Source: a virus
Direction: 5' to 3' (one strand)
IMG/VR virus record: IMGVR_UViG_3300031839_000948
Location: 1-49,335 of that record
Length of the DNA: 49,335 nt
A model generated the notes under the pieces. The model was not told the origin of the DNA. It did not search any database and saw only the letters and a program-made list of their open reading frames with translations. Positions 6,685-13,468 of this stretch are shown here, piece after piece (the stretch's first letter is position 1; each line of letters opens with the position of its first letter). Both the position numbers and the translations under genes were made by a program.

Positions 6685-7582
6685 GAATAATATTGTAGTA
6701 CCAAATAAAGCATTAGCAGGTGGACGGATAGACCTAAGAAAGCTTGGTATACCACTTGGTTGGTATCATAAACGACAGCGTAAGAAGGTGCGCTGGCAAA
6801 TATTAAACGTAGGTCTAATACAAATAGGTATTACAACTTACTTTGTTGGTGTTTGCGTAAGTAGAAAAGATATCTTTATAGGTAGAGACGGAAAGCTTTG
6901 GAGGTATGAGGGTATCCAATTGCGTGAGCAGGTTCCATCCATCCTTGGATTAGATAAAGAAGATCTTACGGCGTGGGCTGATGCTATCTCAAGAGCAATA
7001 ATAGACAGGCTGTCTTCCGAAAACGAAACAGAAGTATTAGATAAGTCAAACCTTAGATATCGTAAGATAGTAAAGGCTCTTGTACAGCAAAGAATACTGG
7101 ACGCAGCAACCCTTGGGTATGAGTGTACACCTGAAACATTTGCTCGCGGTATATCAGTAAGCTGGGACTACCTTGACTTACTAAATCCACGCATTGCATC
7201 CATAAGACATGCAACATTAGTATCTCTTGTTCTTGCTTTAGAGGCGGACAAAGCAGCACAGCTAATAGAACTTGCAGCACTAATAGAGATGCGTGTTCCA
7301 ATGGTATCAAGAGAAGCAGCACTATCCATCTATCAACAGTCAGTGTCCTTACTATCGAGGTTGTGTCCACAATGGTGGAACCAGGGGTATACGTGCAACT
7401 GGTCTCTTGTTGGAGACATAGACAGACTATTTCGTGCTCAATATATACGCATGATTAACAATGCTTTTGATTCTGGTATCCAGTTTGAAACTGCTGGGGG
7501 TCAAGTGCTTAGAGACATGACAGAAAGCGAGGCTTATTACGAAGCGAACAAGGGCGATTGGGATGAGTTCATAGAAGAGTAA
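6662..7582 (+). CDS. Protein of unknown function, about 306 residues
   Basis: Starting at ATG 6662 (MKKAWTTKNN) behind GAGG, the protein overlaps the repressor by 23 bases. Its N-terminus is basic (WYHKRQRKKVRW), then strands GLIQIGITTYFVGVCV and DIFIGRDGKLWRYEG suggest a small beta unit, followed by a mostly helical region and a tryptophan-rich segment (LCPQWWNQGYTCNWSLVGDIDRL). The end is acidic. I recognise no family. Its early position after the repressor suggests regulation or host takeover, but that is only context. The frame back to 6608 is a shadow of the repressor. Confidence 0.75.
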   Translation: MKKAWTTKNNIVVPNKALAGGRIDLRKLGIPLGWYHKRQRKKVRWQILNVGLIQIGITTYFVGVCVSRKDIFIGRDGKLWRYEGIQLREQVPSILGLDKEDLTAWADAISRAIIDRLSSENETEVLDKSNLRYRKIVKALVQQRILDAATLGYECTPETFARGISVSWDYLDLLNPRIASIRHATLVSLVLALEADKAAQLIELAALIEMRVPMVSREAALSIYQQSVSLLSRLCPQWWNQGYTCNWSLVGDIDRLFRAQYIRMINNAFDSGIQFETAGGQVLRDMTESEAYYEANKGDWDEFIEE

Positions 7583-7816
7583 GATGATTGCATACATGTG
7601 TGTGCCGTGTGCCGTGTGCGCTGCGGGCTGAGTCTCCGGTGCTCACCCTCGACAGGCGAAGACACGCAGGCATGATGCGCGTGTAGAGATCTTTCTCCCT
7701 TCGGGAGGGAGTGGTTCGGCTTGACTGCCTGTTGACCCCAGGTTAAGCCCTCCGAGGACCGGCAAAAAAACCGGCCATCAACCCAGTTCGGCAAAGTCCG
7801 ACGTTAAGGAGCAGAC
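7583..7816 (+). promoter_or_regulatory. Structured leader of the DUF932-like gene
   Basis: This 234-base gap has no credible gene. In order it holds a GTGTGCCGTG-rich segment (7591-7627) resembling 13667-13702, a hairpin CTCCC-TTC-GGGAG, a TTGACT box, the operator-like TTGACCCCAGGTTAA (7732-7746), a CCGG-N8-CCGG hairpin (7769-7784), the CAAAGT-loop hairpin (7788-7801) and the ribosome site AAGGAG. A reading on the opposite strand covers it but looks like low-complexity noise. It probably contains both promoter and post-transcriptional control for the following gene. Confidence 0.5.
7788..7801 (+). promoter_or_regulatory. CAAAGN-loop hairpin before ribosome site (copy 1)
   Basis: TCGG-CAAAGT-CCGA forms a four-pair stem with a six-base loop. 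AAGGAG starts five bases later and ATG 7817 follows. Three further hairpins with loop CAAAGA or CAAAGC and different stems stand in the same place before minus-strand genes. Confidence 0.55.
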
Positions 7817-9619
7817 ATGTTTACATTTAATTATACAAACCCAGACGGTGATATCGTAGAGTTTACTGATTCCAATAAGGAAGGCGCAAGAGACCAAGCG
7901 CAACTTGCTTTCTTTAAGGATTACAGGGCTGGTCTTTGGCAAGGTAAGCCTACTGATGGGTGTATTAACGAATCCGATAACACTACAGAAGACAAGCCAG
8001 AGGAAGACAATACATATGCATTGACTTCGGACGGCACCACACCATCTATTGCTAATGGTAATACATGGGAGGAATCTGTAATAAATGAAGAGACTCCGGC
8101 TAAGGTAGATGAAAAGCCGTTCTCATACATGGACCAGTTCATGCAAGATGCTCCCGCAGAGCAACCCCCTGCGGAGGAAGATGTCGAAGACATGGCTTCA
8201 GACTATGAGCAAACCAATGATGCAATGGATGCTGTATCGGAGGACATGAACCCTGTTGAGCCAGCCCCTACATTCCAAGGTGGCTGGGGTTCTGGTGACA
8301 ATGGAGTAAGCAACCACAGCGATAAGCGTACTGTTAATTACAATACAGTCAGCCAAGTTGCAGTCGAGCGTCAGAAGAATCACGATACGTGGCTTGCAGA
8401 CCTTGGGTTGTGCCGACCCCCAGAGAATATCTCTATCACAAAGGCAGGATACAATCGTGGTACTGCTGTTGTTGACCTTGGCTACGATAACCTTGCTGCT
8501 GCTCGCACTGTATGGGATGAGAAGCCGGATGCATACGTTGCTACTACACAGTTCATGGACATGATTGCATCAGAGAATCGTGAAGACATGGACTTTACGT
8601 TGTCTTCATTGAGAATGAATGACGATGGTATGCTTCAGACTACATGTGGTGACCTTGCATTAGAGGAGCACGGACTAAAGCAGTTGCTTGCAGCCACACA
8701 GCGTGGTTCTGGTTTTGATATGCATTCCGATGGTCCACTATTCCCACGTGGTTTCCATACAATGAAGAGCCTTGACCCAGACGTTAGAGCTTATGTATTC
8801 AATGAGCATATGAAGCGTCACTGCAGCCTCGATAAGGCAATGAAGTTCCGTACTCGTATGTCTGGTGGTGTTCGTAGTATCTTCGGTGTCGTTGGCCAAG
8901 GGTATAAGTCATATGATGCAGACCAAGTTGCAAACATGATTCGCATGGCTGTTGATGACATGCCTTACAAGGCAGAGATTCAATACAATGCAGCCACTAC
9001 CAACTTCACAATGGACGTTACAATGCACGCTCCATCAGACCTGACTGACTTTAGTGCAGGTGATTTGTATGAGGTTGGATTCCGGTTCAAGAGCAATGAC
9101 CGTGGTGGTGGCTCCATTAACGGTAATGCTATTGCGTTCTGGAATGAATGCCTGAACATGATCATCCTTCACAGTGAGAAGGCTGAGATTATGAGAGCAA
9201 TCCACAAGGGTAATATGCAAGAGAAGATGGAGGCTATCCGACAGGGTATGGCTGATGCCCGTCCTGCAATGGAACGGTTCGCTCAGGACTGGGGCCTTCT
9301 TGGTGAGACGCCAATCCATACTGCACTTACAACCAGGGATATGGAGGACTATGGATTGCCTGGTGAGGTCCATGCACATACACTATTGCGTAAGATGGTA
9401 GCGACTGGAGAGATTGGTTCGGGACTCGGACGTGATGCTGCAGTGCAGATGCTATTCGATTCCTATGCAGACCAAGGTGGAGGTGGCAGCATTCAGGATG
9501 TCATCAATGCAATCACACGTATGGCTCATCAAAACCTCGTCAACGATTGTGCTCGTGACACATTGGAGAGGGAGGCCGGACTGTTGGTCCCCGCGTATGC
9601 CAAAGCTGCTATCGCATAA
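7817..9619 (+). CDS. DUF932-like phage/plasmid protein
   Basis: The 600-residue protein has an acidic, low-complexity segment at residues 45-165 and a conserved-looking core beyond 180. The core shows the DUF932 pattern: SIFGVVGQGYKSYDADQV (about 353-370) and, near 415-440, VGFRFKSNDRGGGSIN followed by AFWNECLNMII, like the family's SD-G and C-N-G blocks. DUF932 proteins are common in phages and plasmids; their function is not established. The gene has an elaborate leader, a candidate operator and a strong ribosome site, so it is probably an abundant early product. Alternative: an unrelated fold sharing these motifs. Confidence 0.6.
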   Translation: MFTFNYTNPDGDIVEFTDSNKEGARDQAQLAFFKDYRAGLWQGKPTDGCINESDNTTEDKPEEDNTYALTSDGTTPSIANGNTWEESVINEETPAKVDEKPFSYMDQFMQDAPAEQPPAEEDVEDMASDYEQTNDAMDAVSEDMNPVEPAPTFQGGWGSGDNGVSNHSDKRTVNYNTVSQVAVERQKNHDTWLADLGLCRPPENISITKAGYNRGTAVVDLGYDNLAAARTVWDEKPDAYVATTQFMDMIASENREDMDFTLSSLRMNDDGMLQTTCGDLALEEHGLKQLLAATQRGSGFDMHSDGPLFPRGFHTMKSLDPDVRAYVFNEHMKRHCSLDKAMKFRTRMSGGVRSIFGVVGQGYKSYDADQVANMIRMAVDDMPYKAEIQYNAATTNFTMDVTMHAPSDLTDFSAGDLYEVGFRFKSNDRGGGSINGNAIAFWNECLNMIILHSEKAEIMRAIHKGNMQEKMEAIRQGMADARPAMERFAQDWGLLGETPIHTALTTRDMEDYGLPGEVHAHTLLRKMVATGEIGSGLGRDAAVQMLFDSYADQGGGGSIQDVINAITRMAHQNLVNDCARDTLEREAGLLVPAYAKAAIA

Positions 9620-9628
9620 CAATACAAA

Positions 9629-9687
9629 GGCCGGTCCCATTTCGGGGCCGGCCCATCCAACTACACCTACAAAGAAAGGTAAATATA
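9629..9687 (+). promoter_or_regulatory. Hairpin plus conserved leader (copy 1)
   Basis: GGCCGGTCCC (9629-9638) pairs with GGGGCCGGCC (9644-9653) over a five-base loop, followed by CATCCAACTACACC and ACAAAGAAAGGTAAATATA before ATG 9688. There is no T-run, so it is not a standard terminator. A near copy with different stem bases stands at 9901-9960. Confidence 0.75.
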
Positions 9688-9891
9688 ATGCTTCCTCAAC
9701 TACACTTAGACCAAGTATTTAATATTCAAATCAATCAATCAGATGCAGCCCTGCTGCACCGAGTCATCAATATTGCGCAGAGCGAAACAGATATAGCAAA
9801 CATGATGTCTCCTAAATCTTACCGAAGACTTCAAGCAATGAACCGTCAGCTTGAAGAGATTGTAACTACACTCGTGACTTACTCGGAGTAA
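9688..9891 (+). CDS. Small accessory protein, unknown function
   Basis: A 67-residue, largely helical protein: LHRVINIAQSETDIANMM, then SYRRLQAMNRQLEEIVTTLV. No family recognised. It has AAAGGT before ATG 9688 and is enclosed by two copies of the same hairpin-leader element, so it behaves as one unit of a cassette series. Confidence 0.65.
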   Translation: MLPQLHLDQVFNIQINQSDAALLHRVINIAQSETDIANMMSPKSYRRLQAMNRQLEEIVTTLVTYSE

Positions 9892-9900
9892 CCATTCAAA

Positions 9901-9960
9901 GGGCTGGCCCCATACTGGGGCTGGCCCATCCAATTACACCTACAAAGAAAGGTAAATACA
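9901..9960 (+). promoter_or_regulatory. Hairpin plus conserved leader (copy 2)
   Basis: GGGCTGGCCCC (9901-9911) pairs with GGGGCTGGCCC (9917-9927), eleven pairs with two G-T, around a five-base loop. The following CATCCAATTACACC and ACAAAGAAAGGTAAATACA differ from copy 1 at only two positions, while the stem bases differ but still pair. Confidence 0.75.
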
Positions 9961-10254
9961 ATGACGATAGATGACATCGAAGAATACGCTGACTTAAATA
10001 AGATGAGGATTCAAATACAAGTCCTTCATTCATATATTGAATCAATAATACAACGCATGAATGATAGGCCACATGAGTCAGGCGCTATCGCTGAAGGTGT
10101 ATTGAGGGACATCGTTAGCATGGGGCTGACAAGCGAGTTGATAAAGTTTGCTGATGGGTACCAAAAGCATACCGATATTACATGGGCTGGCCTTGGTTAT
10201 CACAGAAACAAGGACGGGATGCTTATACCAAAGACAGAATGGGAGATGACATGA
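9961..10254 (+). CDS. Small accessory protein, unknown function
   Basis: The 97-residue protein begins MTIDDIEEYADLNKMRIQIQ, continues as a helix through SYIESIIQRMND, and ends with a GYHRNKDGMLIPKTEWEMT segment. No family recognised. It has the conserved AAAGGT leader and its stop overlaps the next start as ATGA, implying coupled translation. Confidence 0.65.
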   Translation: MTIDDIEEYADLNKMRIQIQVLHSYIESIIQRMNDRPHESGAIAEGVLRDIVSMGLTSELIKFADGYQKHTDITWAGLGYHRNKDGMLIPKTEWEMT

Positions 10255-10451
10255 ATAAAACATATGAAGACCTGGCTACTGCAAGGGCAATACTATCTGA
10301 CATCAGGTATTCCATTAAGGTTACTAAGCATCAATGTGATAAGTGTGGGACTGATAGATGGGATGATTGGAAAGCATACCAAATAAGACAGAACCTTGAT
10401 GGCGCTCTCAATAGAGTTGTTAAAGCAATGGAGGTTATCAATGGAAAATAG
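10251..10451 (+). CDS. Small accessory protein with one CxxC
   Basis: Starting at ATG 10251 (MNKTYEDLATARAIL), the 66-residue protein has one CDKC pair in KHQCDKCGTDRWDDW and a C-terminal helix NLDGALNRVVKAMEVI. A single CxxC could bind metal as a dimer. It overlaps both neighbours and its last codons contain the next gene's GGAGG ribosome site. Function unknown. Confidence 0.6.
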   Translation: MNKTYEDLATARAILSDIRYSIKVTKHQCDKCGTDRWDDWKAYQIRQNLDGALNRVVKAMEVINGK

Positions 10452-10797
10452 AATCCGTCCACGTCCGATAGGTTTCATTGATTGTGAGGGTATCAAGTAT
10501 CGGTTGTCGCTCGGTAGCTATACAAACAATGGGCGTATAGCTTTGATGCTTCATGATGAGGATGGTATTCCATACGCTACGATATCCAAGAACATACCCA
10601 GCCTATCAATAGATGGTGACCAGTTCTTTGTTAACTGGTACAACCTGACTCCTCAGTTGCTGCAATCCATCAGTGATTGTGGGTTTTTTGAGGACACGGG
10701 GCAAAGGGTACGTCCTGACGGGTCTCATGTAGAGATACCGCTATGGGAGATGAAGAGCGTTATCAGTGCGAGCTATGTCGGAACGCACGAAGAGTAA
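10441..10797 (+). CDS. DUF4313-like small protein
   Basis: From ATG 10441, behind GGAGG, the 118-residue protein shows the order typical of DUF4313: KYRLSLGSYTNNGRIALML, HDEDGIPYATISKNIP, DQFFVNWYN, then a helix LLQSISDCGFFEDTGQRV and a closing VEIPLWEM strand. The family is widespread in phages and mobile elements, with no known activity. It is the last gene before the terminator at 10822-10858. Confidence 0.72.
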   Translation: MENRIRPRPIGFIDCEGIKYRLSLGSYTNNGRIALMLHDEDGIPYATISKNIPSLSIDGDQFFVNWYNLTPQLLQSISDCGFFEDTGQRVRPDGSHVEIPLWEMKSVISASYVGTHEE

Positions 10798-10821
10798 GCT
10801 AATCCCAATAGCAGACAAAAG

Positions 10822-10858
10822 AAAAGCCCCAGGGGAGTAATCCCGTGGGGCTTTTTTG
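10822..10858. terminator. Rho-independent terminator, probably bidirectional
   Basis: AAAAGCCCC and GGGGCTTTTTT pair around an inner GGG/CCC stem (AGCCCCAGGG...CCCGTGGGGCT). A T-run follows on the plus strand and an A-run precedes it, so it can stop both the rightward block ending at 10797 and the leftward block ending at 10877. Confidence 0.88.
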
Positions 10859-10876
10859 TATCAGTAATGTATTGTA

Positions 10877-11059
10877 TTACATATGGTGTTTAACTACCAT
10901 CCAGGTTTCAATAGCGCAGATAGCCTTACTTTTTTCTTGTCCATGCCAGAAGACATTGAACCTATCGTTACCACGCTTTGTGACGTAGCCCTTTCCAACC
11001 TTGATTATCCACAAGCCCTCATCAATAGCGTCACGATAATATATATTAGGCGTCGGCAT
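10877..11059 (-). CDS. Small accessory protein, unknown function
   Basis: A 60-residue protein starting MPTPNIYYRDAIDEGLWIIK, with strands WIIKVGKGYVTKR and RFNVFWHGQE. No family recognised. ATG 11059 is coupled to the preceding stop by GGAGGTGAGTAATG. It is the last gene of this leftward block. Confidence 0.6.
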   Translation of the reverse strand: MPTPNIYYRDAIDEGLWIIKVGKGYVTKRGNDRFNVFWHGQEKSKAICAIETWMVVKHHM

Positions 11060-11381
11060 TACTCACCTCCTTCGTTTAGTTTTATAGTAATAAAGCTTCC
11101 ATCCCACTCATTCCCATTCAGGTGAAGCACTGACCCGCTATTGTATACCCGTACATTGGGAAGCCCGTTAAGGCGTTCCCTTGTTGTCATTGTATTCCAA
11201 CCGTCGGTTGTAATATCAATCTCGTCATTGCAGTCACGTTGTGCAATCAGATTGTCGAAGAGGTATAGTCCAACCCACCCGTCCTTCGTTGCAATAACCT
11301 GAGTATTGTCTCTACCGAAATGCTTGCCTTCCATAAAGGCTTTACATGCGTCTCTTGTAATGGCTCGCATCACTCACCTCC
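11057..11381 (-). repeat. Two further GGAGGTGAGT(G/A)ATG junctions
   Basis: The same stop/ribosome-site/start junction as at 2782-3874 recurs at 11381-11368 (GGAGGTGAGTGATG) and 11070-11057 (GGAGGTGAGTAATG). Both upstream proteins end Glu-Gly-Gly-Glu. Confidence 0.9.
11059..11370 (-). CDS. Small phage accessory protein of a widespread type
   Basis: The 103-residue protein begins MRAITRDACKAFMEGKHF and includes NTQVIATKDGWVGLYLFDNLIA, GWNTMTTRERLNGLPNVRV and VLHLNGNEWDG. I recall this pattern (GWNT-TTRERLN, LNG-WDG) from many phage and plasmid proteins of unknown role. It ends Gly-Gly-Glu. ATG 11370 is coupled to the previous stop by GGAGGTGAGTGATG. Confidence 0.7.
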   Translation of the reverse strand: MRAITRDACKAFMEGKHFGRDNTQVIATKDGWVGLYLFDNLIAQRDCNDEIDITTDGWNTMTTRERLNGLPNVRVYNSGSVLHLNGNEWDGSFITIKLNEGGE

Positions 11382-11735
11382 TTCATTGCAATCATCCCAG
11401 TCATCATCATCATCGAACTCGGGGAATGCATCGCCCCATTCTGATGCTGTAATGCCCGTTTGTATGAACTCTCGGTGCTCAGCATTGATGCCAGTGAATG
11501 CAATCTGCGATGACTCTTCAGACATCCATAGTCTGAGCATACTTATTGTAAGTCCATCGATGTAGATATCTCTGGTCTCACCTGTCAGCATTGACGTCCT
11601 TCGGATTACAAGACCACTATCTAATAGAGTCGGGTCTATATCCTTCGGATATACAACCATACTATCAATACGCTGCTCAATCTCAGCATCAGTTGGCTTG
11701 TATAGTGCCTTGCTTATTACGTTTGTAATGTCCAT
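11370..11735 (-). CDS. Acidic accessory protein, unknown function
   Basis: From ATG 11735, behind AAGGA, the 121-residue protein starts MDITNVISKALYKPTDAEIE and ends in the acidic run FDDDDDWDDCNEGGE. The middle has DSGLVIRRTSMLTGETRDIY strands. No family recognised; a negatively charged tail can mimic DNA or bind basic partners, but this is speculation. The CAAAGA-loop hairpin lies just before its ribosome site. An in-frame start at 11786 would read through that hairpin and is unlikely. Confidence 0.62.
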   Translation of the reverse strand: MDITNVISKALYKPTDAEIEQRIDSMVVYPKDIDPTLLDSGLVIRRTSMLTGETRDIYIDGLTISMLRLWMSEESSQIAFTGINAEHREFIQTGITASEWGDAFPEFDDDDDWDDCNEGGE

Positions 11736-11750
11736 TTGTCTCGTCCTTTG

Positions 11751-11766
11751 GACCGTCTTTGCGGTC
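11751..11766 (-). promoter_or_regulatory. CAAAGN-loop hairpin before ribosome site (copy 2)
   Basis: On the minus strand GACCG-CAAAGA-CGGTC forms a five-pair stem. AGGA follows three bases later and ATG 11735 after a further eight. Confidence 0.65.
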
Positions 11767-11831
11767 TCTATTGTGCTTGATTGCACAGTATAGATGCTGG
11801 ATACAATAGACCCAGCACCTATCCAATGTAA

Positions 11832-12011
11832 TCAGGCGGCTCGTCTGTGTAGCTCTACGGTCACCATATGGAGTTGCTTGCCCCATTGTTTGTACCAATA
11901 GCGTTGGTCGTCCGTCTGATAGTCACGATACCGCTCCCTTTGCTCATAGTATTTGCGCTCAAGTCTCATGAGTTCATCGAGGCTAACGGTCTGGATATAC
12001 TTTGTATTCAT
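11832..12011 (-). CDS. Small protein of 59 residues, unknown function
   Basis: A short but well-supported gene: ATG 12011 (MNTKYIQTVSLDELMRLERK) follows GAGGAG with six-base spacing, and that GAGGAG encodes the final Glu-Glu of the upstream protein. The protein is helical and rich in Tyr, Gln and Arg (YYEQRERYRDYQTDDQRYW) and ends with LHRRAA. Codon use is normal. No family recognised. Confidence 0.7.
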   Translation of the reverse strand: MNTKYIQTVSLDELMRLERKYYEQRERYRDYQTDDQRYWYKQWGKQLHMVTVELHRRAA

Positions 12012-12014
12012 TGT

Positions 12015-12296
12015 TTACTCCTCGTTATCTGGGTCGCCATACTCACTGGATTGTGGCTCATTACACTGTACGCAGTACTGTGGAGGCCCTTCCCAATAAA
12101 TATCAGTATACCCGGCTTGCCAGGTACCATATCCATTGATGGAATCGTATACTATTTCGCGCCACTCCTCACGAGCGCACCGATTACATATCCGTTCACT
12201 ATCCCTTAAGTAAAGGGCTATTGTATACCCTCCAGTATACGGTCTCCTGATGGCCTCCTTTAGTGCGTGCAGTCGGTACTGATATTGCTGTAGCAT
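12015..12296 (-). CDS. Small zinc-ribbon-like accessory protein
   Basis: The 93-residue protein has two CxxC pairs, CNRC (37-40) and CVQC (75-78), typical of a zinc ribbon, with GGYTIALYLRDSER and EIVYDSINGYGTW strands between. The start is ATG 12296 behind AAGGA and a CAAAGC-loop hairpin. It ends Asn-Glu-Glu, the Glu codons forming the ribosome site of the next gene. Substrate unknown. Confidence 0.68.
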   Translation of the reverse strand: MLQQYQYRLHALKEAIRRPYTGGYTIALYLRDSERICNRCAREEWREIVYDSINGYGTWQAGYTDIYWEGPPQYCVQCNEPQSSEYGDPDNEE

Positions 12297-12310
12297 TTGT
12301 ATTGTCCTTC

Positions 12311-12326
12311 ACCCGGCTTTGCGGGT
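12311..12326 (-). promoter_or_regulatory. CAAAGN-loop hairpin before ribosome site (copy 3)
   Basis: On the minus strand ACCCG-CAAAGC-CGGGT forms a five-pair stem, followed two bases later by AGGA and then ATG 12296. Stem bases differ from copies 1, 2 and 4, but the pairing and loop are kept. Confidence 0.65.
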
Positions 12327-12365
12327 CTTATTGTGTATGTATTCAATCGAGGTCGAGTATGTATG

Positions 12366-12398
12366 TAGTCACCCCTATCAATACGATAGAGGTGACTA
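12366..12398. other. Long hairpin between two leftward genes
   Basis: TAGTCACCCCTATC (12366-12379) and GATAGAGGTGACTA (12385-12398) pair over 13 of 14 positions around a five-base loop. There is no T-run on either side, so it is not a clear intrinsic terminator; it could protect or delimit the transcript, or be a palindromic protein-binding site. Confidence 0.6.
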
Positions 12399-12427
12399 TG
12401 AAGCAATCCCATAGGATTACAATGGCG

Positions 12428-13273
12428 TCAAGCACTGTACGTGACGTGGAAGTGTGTACCGTCGAACCCTCCGATAGTCGCACCCTCAAGGGCAGCCAGT
12501 GTGGCTTGCAATGAGTCAGCAGATACCTTGATTGTAGACGCCGTAGGCTTTGCCTTAGGCATTACAGGCTTCGGCATCACAATACGCGCTGGGGCAATAG
12601 GCGCTGCCTTGACGGGTGCTGGCTGAGTACGCTTCGTGTGGATTGTCTGAGGCTTGGACTGCAGCGAAGTCTTTGCGGCTTTCCATGCTGCGTTCCACTC
12701 TGTGGCGGTAAAGCCCTGAGCCTTGCGATTGCCTGCATAGCGACCATATGAGCCCACACCACACATCTCCTCAGGGGTAGGCGCTGGGCATTCCCTGGCC
12801 TCTGTGGATTGTGTGACTGGCGGTGCCTTTGTGGCCTGGTCTCCGTACGCTATTGTATGAGCGCTGGGTGCCTTGGCTGCCTTAGGTGCCCCTGGCTTAG
12901 GTGCATCGAATACTCCGTATTGGCGATTGCATTTGGTGCCAGCGGACAAGGTCTTTGGGTCTGCATTGAATCCAGCAGACTGGAGAACCTTTAGGTTGTG
13001 CTGTCCAATGTGCCAGCCCTGGTATTGTGTCCATACACCGCCCTTGCTTGCCGCCCAGCGGTAGCGAGGGAGCTTGCCATGGGTACGCTCCATAGCCACA
13101 ATCTCCGTAGGAGAGAGCTTAATGTGCCCAGGGTGTGTACCGGCAACAAAGTTGCCCATCGCAATGAGTTGATTCAGGGTTCCAATGTCGAGACCCTCTG
13201 GGCTCGTCAGCATAATGCCGGTCTTGACGCAGTGGAGGGACTTAGGGTCGAGTGTGACTTGTGTAGCGGTCAT
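12428..13273 (-). CDS. Protein of unknown function with Ala/Pro/Lys-rich linkers
   Basis: The 281-residue protein has three parts: an N-terminal region (1-115) with LNQLIAMGNFVAG, KLPRYRWAASKGGVWTQYQGWHIGQHNLKVL; a linker rich in Ala, Pro and Lys containing CGVGSYGRYAGNRKAQGFTATEWNAAW; and a C-terminal module SADSLQATLAALEGATIGGFDGTHFHVTYSA. Low-complexity linkers suggest a multi-domain scaffold or DNA-associated protein. No family recognised. ATG 13273 has AGGAG and a CAAAGC-loop hairpin in front. It is the first gene of the leftward accessory block. Confidence 0.65.
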   Translation of the reverse strand: MTATQVTLDPKSLHCVKTGIMLTSPEGLDIGTLNQLIAMGNFVAGTHPGHIKLSPTEIVAMERTHGKLPRYRWAASKGGVWTQYQGWHIGQHNLKVLQSAGFNADPKTLSAGTKCNRQYGVFDAPKPGAPKAAKAPSAHTIAYGDQATKAPPVTQSTEARECPAPTPEEMCGVGSYGRYAGNRKAQGFTATEWNAAWKAAKTSLQSKPQTIHTKRTQPAPVKAAPIAPARIVMPKPVMPKAKPTASTIKVSADSLQATLAALEGATIGGFDGTHFHVTYSA

Positions 13274-13287
13274 GATGTGCTCCTATG

Positions 13288-13354
13288 GGTTCGCTTTGGA
13301 ACCGTGTTGTAGTTGCCAGTCGACTACCGACCGGCCCAAACAGAAGAACACGGT
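13288..13354 (-). promoter_or_regulatory. Structured 5' leader with CAAAGN hairpin (copy 4)
   Basis: On the minus strand GGTTC-CAAAGC-GAACC (13303-13288) lies three bases before AGGAG and ATG 13273. Immediately upstream, ACCGTGTT (13301-13308) and AACACGGT (13347-13354) form a perfect eight-pair stem enclosing an inner GTAGT/ACTAC hairpin. The two structures share three bases, so they may exclude each other, as in a switch. Confidence 0.5.
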
Positions 13355-13433
13355 GGGAGGAATGATGCAAGCCAGATTGGCGCAAATCAAGATTCCCCGA
13401 AGGGGGATTTCTGAAAAAACTTGTTGGAGCCTT

Positions 13434-13468
13434 GTGTGCTTGCTGGGTGCCTTTCGTGTGCTTGCTGG
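13434..13468 (+). repeat. Direct repeat, 13 bases at 22-base period
   Basis: GTGTGCTTGCTGG occurs at 13434-13446 and 13456-13468, start to start 22 bases, about two helical turns. Only two copies are present. Confidence 0.75.

Noticed and set aside
7537-7794. 85-residue leftward frame over the DUF932 leader
   Set aside because: It runs through hairpins, the operator-like site and the end of the preceding gene, lacks a ribosome site and is His/Ser-rich noise.
11868-12209. 113-residue hydrophobic rightward frame
   Set aside because: It is antisense to the 59- and 93-residue leftward genes, which have ribosome sites and coupled junctions; the hydrophobicity is an artefact of reverse reading.
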